38,677 nt of DNA, from assembly GCA_947258825.1 (NCBI GenBank), contig CAMYJX010000072.1:1-38677 (forward strand), given 5' to 3'. The notes under the pieces are model-generated. The model worked only from the letters and a program-made list of their open reading frames with translations, searched no databases and was not told the origin of the DNA. Source of the stretch: an uncultured Pseudomonadales bacterium. GTDB taxonomy: Bacteria; Pseudomonadota; Gammaproteobacteria; Pseudomonadales; Azotimanducaceae. A program made the translations under genes and the position numbers. Of this stretch, positions 16,765 to 26,833 are shown piece after piece. How positions within the stretch are numbered: position 1 is the first letter of the stretch; every line of letters begins with the position of its first letter.

Positions 16765-18077
16765 GCACAGACAGCGAAGACGATAAGCAGGGAAAGGATG
16801 GCAAGGGGCTCCGGCCATGGCTTCTCCCTGCTGACAGCCCCGGTAGTGCGGGAGGAAATCAGCCCCCGGAAACCGTTGCTGGTACTGACAAGGACCCCGC
16901 CCCGCCCTCCTCGGAGGACGCCGTCTCGGGCAGCGCAAAGACCAGCAGCCCCCAAGCGGGGTCGGATTCCGGATCGGAAGCTGATTCCGGTGAAGCATCA
17001 AAAGCCGGGAAACCTCTGGCCGGTGGCGATCAGTCTGGCTCGGCCGCGTCACGTGCCGCCAATGGCCCCACCGCTGAGCCGCGCGCGAAACGACCGGGAA
17101 GACTGCTCAGCAGTTTGAGCCTGCTGCTGGCTCTGATTGCTCTGGCTGGTGCCGGCTACCTCTACTACCTGCTGATTTATCTGCAGCCGGAAGCCGATAC
17201 CGTAGCCCGGATAGAGGCGACGGACCAGCGGATGGTGGCGACGGACCAGCGGATGGTGGCGCTGGACAACCGCCTGGGGGCGCTGGCCAGCCAGCAGCGG
17301 GACGCGCTGGCCGCGCAGCAGGAAAGCCAGGAGGCGGCCCTTGCCGCAAGCGAAGCCGCGCTGCTGACGGCCCTTAATGACGTCAGCCAGCAGGGCCCGC
17401 CATCGGCGCGGGAATGGCAGCTGGCCGAAGCTCAATACCTGCTGCGCATCGCCAATCACCGGCTGCTGATGGAGCGGGACGTGCCGAGCGCGCTGAGCCT
17501 GCTGCGGGCGGCCGATCAGATCCTGATGGAGCTGGACGATTTCTCGCTGCATACCGTGCGAGCCCGGCTGGCAGATGAAATTCTCGCCCTGAGCAGCGTG
17601 GAGGGCGTAGATGTCCAGGGTCTGTTCCTTCGTCTGGAAGCGCTCAAAGGCGAGCTGGATCAGCTGCCACTGCGACTGCCCGAGTATCTGGTCGACGACC
17701 AGACGGAGCCGGATCCTGAAAAGAGTTTCTGGGCCGTGCTTGGTGAGGAGTTCAGCAACTACCTGCAGCTGCGGCGTTTTGACGGCTCGGTCAAACCCTT
17801 GCTCGCACCGGAGGAGGCCGTCTATCTGGAGCTCAACCTCCGCCTGATGTTGGAAAGGGCTCAGCTCGCTGCCCTTCGCCGCGAGCAGCTGATCTACCAG
17901 GAGAGCCTGATCACGTCTCAGGAGTGGATCGAAGCCTATCTGGACCTCGAGGAGCTCCCGGTGCAGCGCATGATCGAGGAGCTGAGCAGCCTCGGCACCC
18001 TCACGCTGGACAGGCCGCTACCGGATATCTCCGGCTCGCTCAACGAGCTGGCATCCGTTCTGCGGAGCCCCTCGTGA
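16761..18077 (+). CDS. hemX: HemX family membrane protein
   Basis: A 438-residue HemX, historically called uroporphyrinogen-III C-methyltransferase but lacking that enzyme's domain. The first 110 residues are acidic, Gly/Ser/Ala-rich and probably disordered. A single membrane helix follows (about 113-140, SLSLLLALIALAGAGYLYY). After it comes a coiled coil containing an exact heptad duplication (ATDQRMV twice), then the conserved periplasmic part (WQLAEAQYLLRIANHRLLMERD). Function is unclear; it may scaffold heme enzymes at the membrane. It overlaps both hemD (ATGA) and hemY (GTGA) by four bases, so the four hem genes form one coupled unit. Confidence 0.9.
   Translation: MSTDSEDDKQGKDGKGLRPWLLPADSPGSAGGNQPPETVAGTDKDPAPPSSEDAVSGSAKTSSPQAGSDSGSEADSGEASKAGKPLAGGDQSGSAASRAANGPTAEPRAKRPGRLLSSLSLLLALIALAGAGYLYYLLIYLQPEADTVARIEATDQRMVATDQRMVALDNRLGALASQQRDALAAQQESQEAALAASEAALLTALNDVSQQGPPSAREWQLAEAQYLLRIANHRLLMERDVPSALSLLRAADQILMELDDFSLHTVRARLADEILALSSVEGVDVQGLFLRLEALKGELDQLPLRLPEYLVDDQTEPDPEKSFWAVLGEEFSNYLQLRRFDGSVKPLLAPEEAVYLELNLRLMLERAQLAALRREQLIYQESLITSQEWIEAYLDLEELPVQRMIEELSSLGTLTLDRPLPDISGSLNELASVLRSPS
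17217..17258 (+). repeat. 21-bp tandem duplication inside hemX
   Basis: A 21-base unit starting GCGACGGACCAGCGG is present at 17217-17237 and 17238-17258 without a mismatch. It adds exactly one heptad (ATDQRMV) to the coiled coil, and the next heptad, ALDNRLG, is a diverged third copy. A length change of seven residues keeps the coiled-coil register. Confidence 0.9.
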
Positions 18078-19279
18078 GCATAGGCCTGCTGCTGCTTCTC
18101 ATCGCGTTGATGATCGGGGGGCTGCTCGGTGCGCTGGTGATCCGCGATCCGGGATATGTGCTGCTGGCTTACGATGAGATGGCGGTGGAAACCAGCCTCT
18201 GGTTCGCCGTGCTGCTGCTGATCGTCATCTATTTCGTCATTCGAGCATTGGTATTTCTGGCGTTGCGGCTGGGCCGAGGCCCGATTCGCGTCCGTTCATG
18301 GAGTCGCTCTCGACGCAGTCGCGCCGCTCAGGAGCAGACGGTGAAGGGTCTGCTGCTGCTGGCCGAAGGCGACTGGTCGGCAGCGCGAAATCGTCTCGAG
18401 GATGCGGCGGCCCGGGTTGCTGCGCCGCTGGTCAATTACCTGAATGCCGCCAGGGCCGCGCATTCCATGGGGGATCTGGCCGGCCGGGACGAGCTTTTGC
18501 GCAAAGCTCAGGAGTCCACCCCGGGATCCCGCCTGGCTGTGGGGCTTACCCAGGCAGAATTGCAGCATGCCGCCGATCAGTGGGGGCAGTGCCGGTCGAC
18601 CCTGCTGCAGCTTCAGTCTCTCAGGCCCCGGCACAGCCAGATCCTTCGATTGCTTGCCGACTGCCATCTGCATCTGGGCGACTGGTCGGCTCTGCAGGAA
18701 CTGATGCCGGCGCTGAAGAAACGCAAAGTGTTCACTTCGGATCAGCTTCAGGACCTGGAAGGTCAGATCTGGAACGGCCGGTTGCAGGCCGACGTCGACG
18801 ACATCAAGGCTGTCTGGAAGCAGATGCCCAAGGATCTGCGTCGCCAGGAGAACCTGGTGTTGCGCTACGCGTCGCTGCTGTCGGAGCGCGACGATGCGAC
18901 CGAGGCGGAAGAGGTTGTTCGGACAGCGCTGAATCACCGGTGGGACGGCGAGCTGGTGCGCCTTTACGGTACGCTCCAGTCTGAAAACGCCAAGCGGCAG
19001 CTGGCCGTGGCGGAAGGCTGGTTGAAGAAGCATCCCGAAGATCCTGATCTGCTCATGGCGCTGGGGCGAATCTCCATGATGAACCGCCTCTGGGATAAGG
19101 CCCGTGAATACTTTGAGGCCAGCCTGCGTCTGCAGCACACGCCGGAAGTCCAGGCGGAGCTGGGCCGTCTTTGTGCCGCGCTGGGGGATGCGGACAGAGG
19201 CAGTCAGCATTTTCAGGAAGCGTTGCCAGCGCTGCCGAGCCTGCCGTTGCCCGAGGGGCCCGCCGAAGCCGAGAGTTGA
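18074..19279 (+). CDS. hemY: HemY, inner-membrane TPR protein
   Basis: A 401-residue HemY of the gammaproteobacterial type, unrelated to the Bacillus protoporphyrinogen oxidase of that name. Two membrane helices (about residues 3-24 and 40-62) surround the conserved GALVIRDPGYVLLAYDEMAVETSLW loop. The remaining 300 residues form TPR-like helical repeats (EGDWSAARNRLEDAA, LGDWSALQELM, LWDKAREYFEASLRL). It is thought to coordinate late heme synthesis. Start: GTG at 18074 overlapping the hemX stop as GTGA; the frame is open far upstream, but that part overlaps hemX. It ends eight bases from the convergent reductase ORF. Confidence 0.9.
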   Translation: MSIGLLLLLIALMIGGLLGALVIRDPGYVLLAYDEMAVETSLWFAVLLLIVIYFVIRALVFLALRLGRGPIRVRSWSRSRRSRAAQEQTVKGLLLLAEGDWSAARNRLEDAAARVAAPLVNYLNAARAAHSMGDLAGRDELLRKAQESTPGSRLAVGLTQAELQHAADQWGQCRSTLLQLQSLRPRHSQILRLLADCHLHLGDWSALQELMPALKKRKVFTSDQLQDLEGQIWNGRLQADVDDIKAVWKQMPKDLRRQENLVLRYASLLSERDDATEAEEVVRTALNHRWDGELVRLYGTLQSENAKRQLAVAEGWLKKHPEDPDLLMALGRISMMNRLWDKAREYFEASLRLQHTPEVQAELGRLCAALGDADRGSQHFQEALPALPSLPLPEGPAEAES

Positions 19280-19287
19280 GGCCTGTT

Positions 19288-19965
19288 TCAGGTCCTGGGT
19301 GCGTAGTCGTACACGTCCGAGCGCATCTGCTCAGATGGAAGGCCCGCGCTCAGCAGAACGTCCGTCGCCGCGTAAACGAACCCGGGGCTGCCAGCCAGCA
19401 GCACTTGCGGGCTGGGTAGGTCGTCGTCGTCGCCGGCGATCGGCCCCAACAGGGATGAGAATCCGGGAGCCAACTCGCGCAGCCGCGCCATCGCCCGGTT
19501 ATCGGCGCTTCTGCTTGCGTCGACAACGAATTCGAAGTGTAACCAGGGCAGGCGCATTGCCTGCAGCTCGTCGCGCAGATAGAGGGAAGGTTCGTCATCC
19601 GCGCACCACAGGAAACCCACGGGCCAGTCGGGGGGCGCTCTGGTCAGCGTGTCGATCAGGCTCCAGGCCTGGGCGCCGCCGGTTCCACCGCTTACGATCA
19701 CCAGCGGCCCAGGCAGTGGCGCTTGCAACCGAATGCTGCCGGAAGGTCCGGCAATGTCGAGGTCGTTCCGGGATTCGAGCAGGGCATCCATCCACCGTGC
19801 CTCGGTTATCCCGGGGGTAGACCGGTAGTGCAGGTGAATCTCGGGCAGGCGCCATGGGGCGCTGGCGATGGAAAGCGGAATACGGCCGTCGGGATGCACC
19901 ACGTCCACATACTGACCGGCGGCGAAACGGAAGGTGGGGGGCGCTTCGAGCCTCAGAAATCGCAC
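19288..19965 (-). CDS. Flavin/NAD(P)H reductase-like protein (FNR fold), start unclear
   Basis: A ferredoxin-reductase-type protein. Visible are the FAD-binding RFAAGQYVDV and PLSIASAP motifs (the RxxS-like flavin site, here PLSIAS in place of RPYSI/RPFSI) and the NAD(P)-binding VIVSGGTGGAQAWSLID. The listed start is GTG at 19965, but the first beta strand of the fold begins upstream with HHRFKLLAVSD. That upstream part is open in the same frame for 29 codons, back to the TGA stop of rho, with no ATG, GTG or TTG in it. Relatives near rho often carry a 2Fe-2S domain before this module. So the gene has probably lost its 5' end by deletion, or it is translated from a CTG or by coupling to rho. 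Possible role: electron transfer from NAD(P)H to flavin. Confidence 0.7.
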   Translation of the reverse strand: MRFLRLEAPPTFRFAAGQYVDVVHPDGRIPLSIASAPWRLPEIHLHYRSTPGITEARWMDALLESRNDLDIAGPSGSIRLQAPLPGPLVIVSGGTGGAQAWSLIDTLTRAPPDWPVGFLWCADDEPSLYLRDELQAMRLPWLHFEFVVDASRSADNRAMARLRELAPGFSSLLGPIAGDDDDLPSPQVLLAGSPGFVYAATDVLLSAGLPSEQMRSDVYDYAPRT

Positions 19966-20052
19966 CGGGCCGTCGCTGACGGCCAGCAGTTTGAATCGGT
20001 GGTGCTTTTCTGCCGACAGAGCCGCCAGCCTCTGTTGTGGAAAGGGGCCGCT

Positions 20053-21312
20053 TCAGCGGGTGCGCATGGAGGCGAAAAACTCGTCGTTTGTCTTGGTGTC
20101 TTTGAGCTTGTCCATGAGGAACTCGATAGCGGCGACGTCATCCATGTCGTGTAGAAGCTTGCGCAGAATCCACACTCGCTGCAGCTCTTCTTCTCCCATC
20201 AGCAGTTCTTCACGTCGGGTCGCGGAACGACGGATGTTGATCGCCGGATAAACGCGTTTTTCGGCGATTTTTCTCTCCAGGTGCAGTTCCTGGTTGCCCG
20301 TGCCTTTGAATTCCTCGTAGATCACCTCGTCCATCTTGGAGCCGGTGTCGATGAGCGCGGTCGCGATGATGCTCAGGCTTCCGCCTTCTTCGATATTTCT
20401 GGCCGCGCCGAAGAATCTTTTCGGTCGCTCCAGGGCGTTGGCATCCACACCGCCGGTCAGTACCTTGCCCGACGACGGGACGATGGTGTTGTAGGCCCGT
20501 GCCAGACGGGTGATGGAGTCCAGGAGGATGACCACGTCTTTCTGGTGTTCCACCAGCCTTTTGGCCTTTTCGATCACCATTTCGGCGACCTGAACGTGGC
20601 GCGATGGCGGCTCGTCGAAGGTGCTGGCCACGACCTCGCCGCGGACCGACCGCTGCATCTCGGTGACTTCTTCCGGCCGTTCGTCGATCAGCAGCACGAT
20701 CAGCACGACGTCGGGATTGTTGGCCACGATGGACTGCGCGATGTTCTGCAGCATCAGGGTTTTGCCTGCTTTCGGCGGCGAAACCACCAACGCCCTCTGG
20801 CCCTTGCCGATGGGCGCGATCAAATCCACGATTCTTGCCGACAGGTCTTCAGTGCTGCCGTTTCCGCGCTCGAGCTTCATGCGCTCGTTGGGGAACAAGG
20901 GGGTCAGGTTCTCGAACAGAATCTTGTGCTTCTTGCTGTTCGGCTCGCTGAAGTTGATCTCGTCTACTTTGAGTAGCGCGAAGTAGCGCTCGCCATCTTT
21001 CGGGGGCCGGATCTTGCCGGCAAGGGTATCGCCGGTGCGCAAGTTGAAACGCCGGATCTGGCTGGGTGAAACGTAGATGTCATCCGGACCCGCCAGGTAG
21101 GAACTGTCGGGAGAGCGCAGAAAGCCGAAACCGTCCTGCAGGATCTCCAGAGTGCCTTCGCCATAGATGTCCTCACCGTTTTTCGCGTGCTTGCGGACGA
21201 TGGCGGCAATGACTTCCTGCTTGCGCGAGCGTGCGAGATTGTCCAGGCCCATCTCCCGGGCCATGTCGATGAGGTCGCCCACGGGTTTCCGTTTTAGATC
21301 AGATAGATTCAT
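20053..21312 (-). CDS. rho: Transcription termination factor Rho
   Basis: A 419-residue hexameric RNA helicase that ends transcription. It opens with the Rho N-terminal helical domain ([14 protein letters not shown]), then the RNA-binding cold-shock domain ([22 protein letters not shown], about 62-83), then the ATPase: Walker A PPKAGKT at 179-185, Walker [11 protein letters not shown], the Q-loop and R-loop TGGVDANAL and [11 protein letters not shown], and the arginine finger region. Length and all motifs are as in E. coli (419 residues). Start: ATG at 21310-21312. It lies downstream of trxA with a 340-base leader, long enough for the autoregulation known for rho. In-frame sequence continues beyond its TGA into the reductase ORF. 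Confidence 0.98.
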   Translation of the reverse strand: MNLSDLKRKPVGDLIDMAREMGLDNLARSRKQEVIAAIVRKHAKNGEDIYGEGTLEILQDGFGFLRSPDSSYLAGPDDIYVSPSQIRRFNLRTGDTLAGKIRPPKDGERYFALLKVDEINFSEPNSKKHKILFENLTPLFPNERMKLERGNGSTEDLSARIVDLIAPIGKGQRALVVSPPKAGKTLMLQNIAQSIVANNPDVVLIVLLIDERPEEVTEMQRSVRGEVVASTFDEPPSRHVQVAEMVIEKAKRLVEHQKDVVILLDSITRLARAYNTIVPSSGKVLTGGVDANALERPKRFFGAARNIEEGGSLSIIATALIDTGSKMDEVIYEEFKGTGNQELHLERKIAEKRVYPAINIRRSATRREELLMGEEELQRVWILRKLLHDMDDVAAIEFLMDKLKDTKTNDEFFASMRTR

Positions 21313-21498
21313 AGCAGTGTCGCAGTAAAGTGGATGATGTGAGTGAAAAATAGGGAAACAGGGGTTCGCGGTTTTTATTGTCGAGGCTGGAACCGAGAAC
21401 TGACGCCGTGATCCGGGTTCTGAGTTCGGCTCCCTCGTGCCGGCTCGTAAGGGTCGGTGGATCTGCAGCGGGAACGCCGCGGGGCATCAAGCACCTGA

Positions 21499-21526
21499 AG
21501 TTTAGTTGTTTGGCAGCCCCCGTCAA
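21499..21526 (-). promoter_or_regulatory. Candidate sigma-70 promoter for rho
   Basis: Read leftward: TTGACG (21526-21521), a 16-base spacer, then TAAACT (21504-21499). The -35 matches five of six and the -10 four of six consensus bases. It faces rho. Confidence 0.4.
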
Positions 21527-21594
21527 GGCCGACGGCGAGGATTTCCTGCTACCGCTCATCGGCTTTCAGTCAGCTCTGGCCGTCGTTTCCAGTA

Positions 21595-21624
21595 AACCAA
21601 ACGGCTCGGTCGAGCCGTTTGGTT
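21595..21624 (-). terminator. Hairpin downstream of trxA
   Basis: AACCAAACGGCTC at 21595-21607 pairs perfectly with GAGCCGTTTGGTT at 21612-21624, a 13-bp stem with a 4-base loop. It starts 30 bases after the trxA stop. The following U-tract is weak on the minus strand (GTTTACT), so it may terminate inefficiently or protect the 3' end. Confidence 0.7.
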
Positions 21625-21654
21625 CGTCAAATGGCTGGCTCAGATCTTGCTGGC

Positions 21655-21981
21655 TCAGATGTTACTGTCTAGGAAAGCCGCCAGCTGAGATTTGGAGAGG
21701 GCGCCAACCTTGGTGGCTTCGACTTCCCCATTCTTGAAAAGCATCAGGGTCGGAATGCCCCGGATTCCGTATTTCGGTGGGGTGTCCTGGTTCGCGTCGA
21801 TATCCAGCTTGCAGATCTTCACCTTGTCACCGTACTCAGTGGCAATCTCGTCGAGGATAGGCGCGATCATTTTGCATGGCCCGCACCACTCCGCCCAGTA
21901 GTCGACGAGCACTGGCTTGTCGGATTTCAGGACGTCCTGATCGAACTCGGCGTCCGAGGTATGCACGATGTTTTTGGTCAT
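21655..21981 (-). CDS. trxA: Thioredoxin 1
   Basis: A 108-residue thioredoxin that reduces protein disulfides in the cytoplasm. The active site is WCGPC with C33 and C36, the cis-proline loop is [11 protein letters not shown], and D27 ([11 protein letters not shown]) is the buried Asp. Start chosen: ATG at 21981, seven bases after a strong GGAGG; the TTG directly before it is not needed. It lies upstream of rho on the same strand, the arrangement seen in many proteobacteria, and divergent from ppx. Confidence 0.97.
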   Translation of the reverse strand: MTKNIVHTSDAEFDQDVLKSDKPVLVDYWAEWCGPCKMIAPILDEIATEYGDKVKICKLDIDANQDTPPKYGIRGIPTLMLFKNGEVEATKVGALSKSQLAAFLDSNI

Positions 21982-22036
21982 CAATGGCCTCCAGTTTTTT
22001 GTTCAGCGAGCGCGCCCGCAGTTTCCAGACTCGTCC

Positions 22037-22045
22037 AGTTTATCA
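22037..22045 (-). promoter_or_regulatory. Candidate extended -10 promoter for trxA
   Basis: Read leftward the bases are TGATAAACT: a TGn extension followed by TAAACT. It lies about 56 bases upstream of the trxA ATG. No good -35 is seen, which fits an extended -10 promoter. Confidence 0.35.
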
Positions 22046-22129
22046 CCATCCCGGTTGCGCCACGAAAGACTCAAACCCCATGAGGATATGTCATTATGCG
22101 TTGCTGGTCACAGGGATACGGTTGAACCG

Positions 22130-23602
22130 ATGCCGGAGATTTTTGCGGCTCTGGATCTGGGCTCCAACAGCTTCCATCTGCTGTTGGTCAGACGCGATGG
22201 CCACGAGTTGCATACGCTGGAGGAAATGAAGGAAAAGGTTCAGCTGCTTGCAGGTTTCAGCGATGGCAAGCTGGCAGAGGACGCCGTGCGCCGCGGCCTG
22301 GCCTGTTTGGGCCGGTTCGCCCAGCGTCTCAGGATGGTGCCGCGTGACCGCATAAGGATCGCAGGTACCCACGCGCTGCGGGAAGCCGGGAACCGCCAGA
22401 CGTTCACGGCGCAGGCCGAGCGGATCCTGGGTGCGCCGCTGAGCATCGTTTCCGGAGAAGAGGAAGCTCGGCTCATCTTCATGGGCGTGCAGCACCACGC
22501 TCCCGCCTCTAAAGCCGGCCAGCGTCTGGTACTAGATATCGGCGGCGGCAGTACCGAGCTGGCCTGGGGCGACCACGGTCGCCCGAGCGAGCTGATTTCC
22601 TGCAAAGTAGGCTGCGTCTCTCTCACTGACGCCCATTTCCGGAACGCCAGCGCTCAGGACATCGCTTATCGAAGCGCCCGTGAACAGGTGCTTGCTGACC
22701 TGGCCCCGCTGGTGGATCGGACCTGTCCCCCCGAGGTCATCGGCACGTCGGGGACTATGGAATCCATCCAGCAGGTGCTAGCCGCTAACGGTTGGGGTGA
22801 CGAATCCATTACTCGAGAGGGTGTGGACGAGCTGGTGCGAGCCATCACTCAGGGGCGCTGGCTGGTCGACGCCGGTTTGCCCGGCCTGGCTCCGGAGCGG
22901 CTGGACATCTTCCCCGCCGGAGTGGCCATCGTCGCCGCGCTTTTCGACGTGTTGAATCTGTCGTCCGTCAGCTATGTCGATGCGTCGCTGCAGCGCGGCC
23001 TGCTGGTGGATGACCTGAGCCCGGCAGACCCTGAAGAAGACCTGCGCAAAAATACTGTGCACTTGCTGCAGCGCCGCTATGGCATAGATCTGGCTCAGGC
23101 AAAGCGGGTCGGGCGCACGGCGCTTCGGCTTTTTGACCATACGCAGCCCTGGTGGCCGGATCCAGCTCGCTGGAGAGACCTGCTGCGGTGGGCGGCGGAT
23201 CTACATGAGCTGGGGATGACCGTCGGGGCGCGACACTACCATCGACACGGTGCCTATCTGGTGCGGTACTCCCAGATGCGCGGTTTCTCGCATCTGGAGC
23301 AGCGACAGCTTGCGCTGCTGGTGCGAGGTCACAGACGCAGCTTCCCGGGGCTGGCTTTCGGCGCTTTCGAGCCTGCGACGGCCCGCCAGCTGACGCGTCT
23401 GCTGGCGCTGTTGCGCCTCTCCGCCATTCTCGAGCGCAGCCACAGCGATGACGACGCCGCCGCCCTGACCGCCAGCGTTGAGGGGAACAGGCTCAGGCTG
23501 TCCTTTCCTGAAGGCTGGCTCGCGGCGCATCCGCTATCCCTGCGGGAGCTGGAGGTGGAGAAGGGGCAGCTGGCTTCCGCAGGTGTAGCGCTGGAATTCT
23601 GA
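22130..23602 (+). CDS. ppx: Ppx/GppA exopolyphosphatase
   Basis: A 490-residue phosphatase of the sugar kinase/actin superfamily that removes orthophosphate from polyphosphate ends, possibly also hydrolysing pppGpp. The N-terminal nucleotide-fold has AALDLGSNSFHLLL, RIRIAGTHALREAGN, VSGEEEARLIFMGV (catalytic Glu) and VLDIGGGSTELAW. A C-terminal HD-type helical domain follows, with WAADLHELGMTVGARHYHRHGAYL. Start chosen: ATG at 22130 (MPEIFAALDLGSNS), because homologues begin shortly before the first motif; an ATG at 22088 is possible. It is divergent from trxA and convergent with hemB. No ppk neighbour is present in this window. Confidence 0.93.
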   Translation: MPEIFAALDLGSNSFHLLLVRRDGHELHTLEEMKEKVQLLAGFSDGKLAEDAVRRGLACLGRFAQRLRMVPRDRIRIAGTHALREAGNRQTFTAQAERILGAPLSIVSGEEEARLIFMGVQHHAPASKAGQRLVLDIGGGSTELAWGDHGRPSELISCKVGCVSLTDAHFRNASAQDIAYRSAREQVLADLAPLVDRTCPPEVIGTSGTMESIQQVLAANGWGDESITREGVDELVRAITQGRWLVDAGLPGLAPERLDIFPAGVAIVAALFDVLNLSSVSYVDASLQRGLLVDDLSPADPEEDLRKNTVHLLQRRYGIDLAQAKRVGRTALRLFDHTQPWWPDPARWRDLLRWAADLHELGMTVGARHYHRHGAYLVRYSQMRGFSHLEQRQLALLVRGHRRSFPGLAFGAFEPATARQLTRLLALLRLSAILERSHSDDDAAALTASVEGNRLRLSFPEGWLAAHPLSLRELEVEKGQLASAGVALEF

Positions 23603-23637
23603 CCCGAGCTGAGCTGTGGCCCGGCGCTGAACGCGGT

Positions 23638-24696
<1,059 letters not shown>

Positions 24697-24831
24697 TCAG
24701 ATGAGTCACTTATCGCAGCGATCCTCTCGCCGCCGGGATTCTGCTCAGGTGATGAAAGGTTTAGCCGCCTGGCAGAAAGTGTGCGAAGTTATGCCGTGTT
24801 GACGAGCAAGCGTACCTTACGAGCAGGGGAT

Positions 24832-25551
24832 ATGAACGACAGCGCCAGTAAACCGGGTTACGGCAGGTGGGTATTGCTGGCGGTGATGTTGATGCTGATC
24901 GCCGCGTTCTTTCTGCTGGATCTCGGCAGATTCTTCAATCTCGATTATCTCAATGAGATTCGCGACGGTGCCGTTGCCGCGGTTCATGAGCGGCCATTGC
25001 TGTCCAGCGCCCTGTTTTTCTTCATCTACGTGCTGGTGACCGCGCTTTCGCTGCCAGGTGCAGCCATCATGACCCTGGCTGGCGGCGCTATTTTTGGTTT
25101 GCTCTGGGGGCTGCTGGTGGTTTCATTTGCCAGCTCCCTGGGCGCCACCCTGGCAATGCTGGTTTCCCGGGTGCTGCTGCGGGACTGGGTGCAGGGCAAG
25201 TTCGGTAGCCAGCTCAGATCCATAAATCGTGGGTTGGAGCAGGACGGCGCGTTCTATCTGTTCAGCCTTCGCATGGTGCCGCTGTTCCCCTTTTTTGTCA
25301 TAAACCTGGTGATGGGTCTGACCCCGGTATCTGCCTGGCAGTTCTATTGGGTGAGTCAGGTAGGCATGCTGGCAGGGACCGTGGTCTTCGTTTTTGCCGG
25401 TACGCAGCTGGCTGCTGTCAGCAGCCCGGGTGATGTGCTCAGCCCCGGCCTCATAGCTGCCTTGAGCCTGCTCGGACTGTTCCCACTGATTGCCCGAAAA
25501 ACCACCGGATGGCTGCGCCAATGGCGATCCGGTAGCAGCAAGGAGGCCTGA
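24832..25551 (+). CDS. TVP38/TMEM64 (DedA-like) membrane protein
   Basis: A 239-residue inner-membrane protein with about five hydrophobic segments. The SNARE-associated/VTT domain is visible: the ALSLPGAAIMTLAGGAIFG re-entrant loop (about residues 75-95), the GATLAMLVSR helix and FLFSLRMVPLFPFFVINLVMGL-type segment carrying the conserved Arg. DedA and TVP38 proteins move lipids or maintain membrane potential; the exact substrate is unknown. Start chosen: ATG at 24832 after AGGGGA; the frame is open well upstream but that part is antisense to hemB. Two bases after its stop the disulfide reductase gene begins, so they form an operon, a pairing known for TVP38 proteins and MerA-like reductases. 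Confidence 0.88.
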   Translation: MNDSASKPGYGRWVLLAVMLMLIAAFFLLDLGRFFNLDYLNEIRDGAVAAVHERPLLSSALFFFIYVLVTALSLPGAAIMTLAGGAIFGLLWGLLVVSFASSLGATLAMLVSRVLLRDWVQGKFGSQLRSINRGLEQDGAFYLFSLRMVPLFPFFVINLVMGLTPVSAWQFYWVSQVGMLAGTVVFVFAGTQLAAVSSPGDVLSPGLIAALSLLGLFPLIARKTTGWLRQWRSGSSKEA

Positions 25552-25553
25552 AT

Positions 25554-26760
25554 TTGCCGCGCTTCGACAACAATCTGATCGTCATCGGCGCCGGCTCTGC
25601 GGGCCTGATTTCGGCCTACATCGCGGCCATCGTACGCGCCCGGGTCACCCTGGTGGAGAGGGGGGCCATGGGGGGCGACTGTCTCAATACCGGCTGCGTT
25701 CCCAGCAAGACGCTCATTCAGTCCGCCAAGGTGGCGCACACTCTGCGTACGGCCGACGACTATGGCATGGCCGCTGTTGAACCAACGGTGGATTTCGCTG
25801 CGGTGATGGCGCGGGTGAAAGCGGCAGTCGCGGCCATCGAGCCCAAGGATTCCGTTGCCCGCTATACAGAGCTGGGGGTCAATTGCGTCGTCGGGGACGC
25901 AAGGGTGCAGGATCCACATCACGTCGCCGTGGGTGATCAGGTGCTCAGCACCCGCAGCCTGGTGCTGGCCACAGGGGCCGTGCCCGTGGTTCCGCCCATT
26001 CCCGGTCTGGCCGATGTTCAGCCACTGACCTCGGACAACCTCTGGGATCTTCAGACCTTACCCGAACGGTTGCTGGTTCTCGGTGGTGGGCCCATCGGTT
26101 GCGAGCTGGCGCAAAGCTTTGCGCGCCTGGGTTCGCGGGTCACTCTCATCGATATGGAGGAACGCCTGCTGCCTCGGGAAGACCCCGAAGTATCCGAGCA
26201 CATGACGGCAGTTTTTGAGCGCGAGGGCATGGACGTGCGGCTCGGGCACCGGGCAACCCGCTGCGAACCGACGGAAGGCGGCGGCCCTGATGGGTCCGGC
26301 ACGCTTGTCGCTGAAACAGCTTCCGGTCCTGTCAGCATCCCGTTCGACCGGGTGCTTGTTGCCCTCGGCCGGCGACCGGATACCAGTGGGCTTGGTCTGG
26401 AAAACCTGGGCATCGAGGTGGGCCCATCCGGCACCCTGGTCGTTGACGAGTATCTGCGCAGCTCGGTACCCAACGTGTTTGGTTGTGGCGATCTCGTGGG
26501 GCCCTATCAGTTCACGCACATGGCAGCGCATCAGGCCTGGTATGCGGCGGTGAACGCCCTGTAGTCAGGCCGGCGAGCTCATCGGTGAGTTCATTCTGGC
26601 CATGACCCACGGCCTGGGTCTGAAAAAACTCATGGCCACGATCCACATCTACCCCACCCGCAGCGAAGCCGCCAAGCTGACGGCGGGCGCGTGGCGTCGC
26701 AAGCACGCGCCGGAAGCGCTGCTGCGCCTGGTCGGGGGGCTGCACGGCCTGCTGCGCTGA
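25554..26760 (+). pseudogene. MerA-like pyridine nucleotide-disulfide oxidoreductase, internal deletion
   Basis: A flavoprotein of the disulfide reductase family. The first frame (25554-26564) has the FAD motif IVIGAGSAGLISA, the redox disulfide GGDCLNTGCVPSK, the NAD-binding LVLGGGPIGCELAQSF and the second FAD motif VFGCGDLVG. It stops after HQAWYAAVNAL. The C-terminal end of the dimerisation domain resumes in another frame (QAGELIGEFILAMTHGLGL, then MATIHIYPTRSEA) and closes with TGA at 26758-26760. About 80 residues between them are missing, including the C-terminal His-Glu active-site region. So roughly 240 bases were deleted and the frame shifted. The enzyme should be dead. Start: TTG at 25554 with an ideal AAGGAGG seven bases upstream. 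Confidence 0.85.
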
Positions 26761-26833
26761 GCCTGCGGGAAGTGGCTGCGCCCTCGCTGGTCACGATCTT
26801 TGGGCAGACGGCCAGGAACATGCGTCGCCGGTT

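Larger units (their letters stand above)
21313..21654 (-). other. Intergenic leader between trxA and rho
   Basis: This 342-base gap holds no convincing gene on either strand. It contains the trxA terminator-like hairpin (21595-21624) and a candidate rho promoter (21499-21526), which would leave a leader of roughly 180 bases before the rho ATG. Autogenous control of rho through a long leader is known in E. coli; that the same occurs here is inference. Confidence 0.6.

Noticed and set aside
15847..17052. Long leftward frame opposite hemD and the start of hemX
   Set aside because: Shadow ORF; composition is Pro/Arg/Gln-rich and it lies over well-supported genes.
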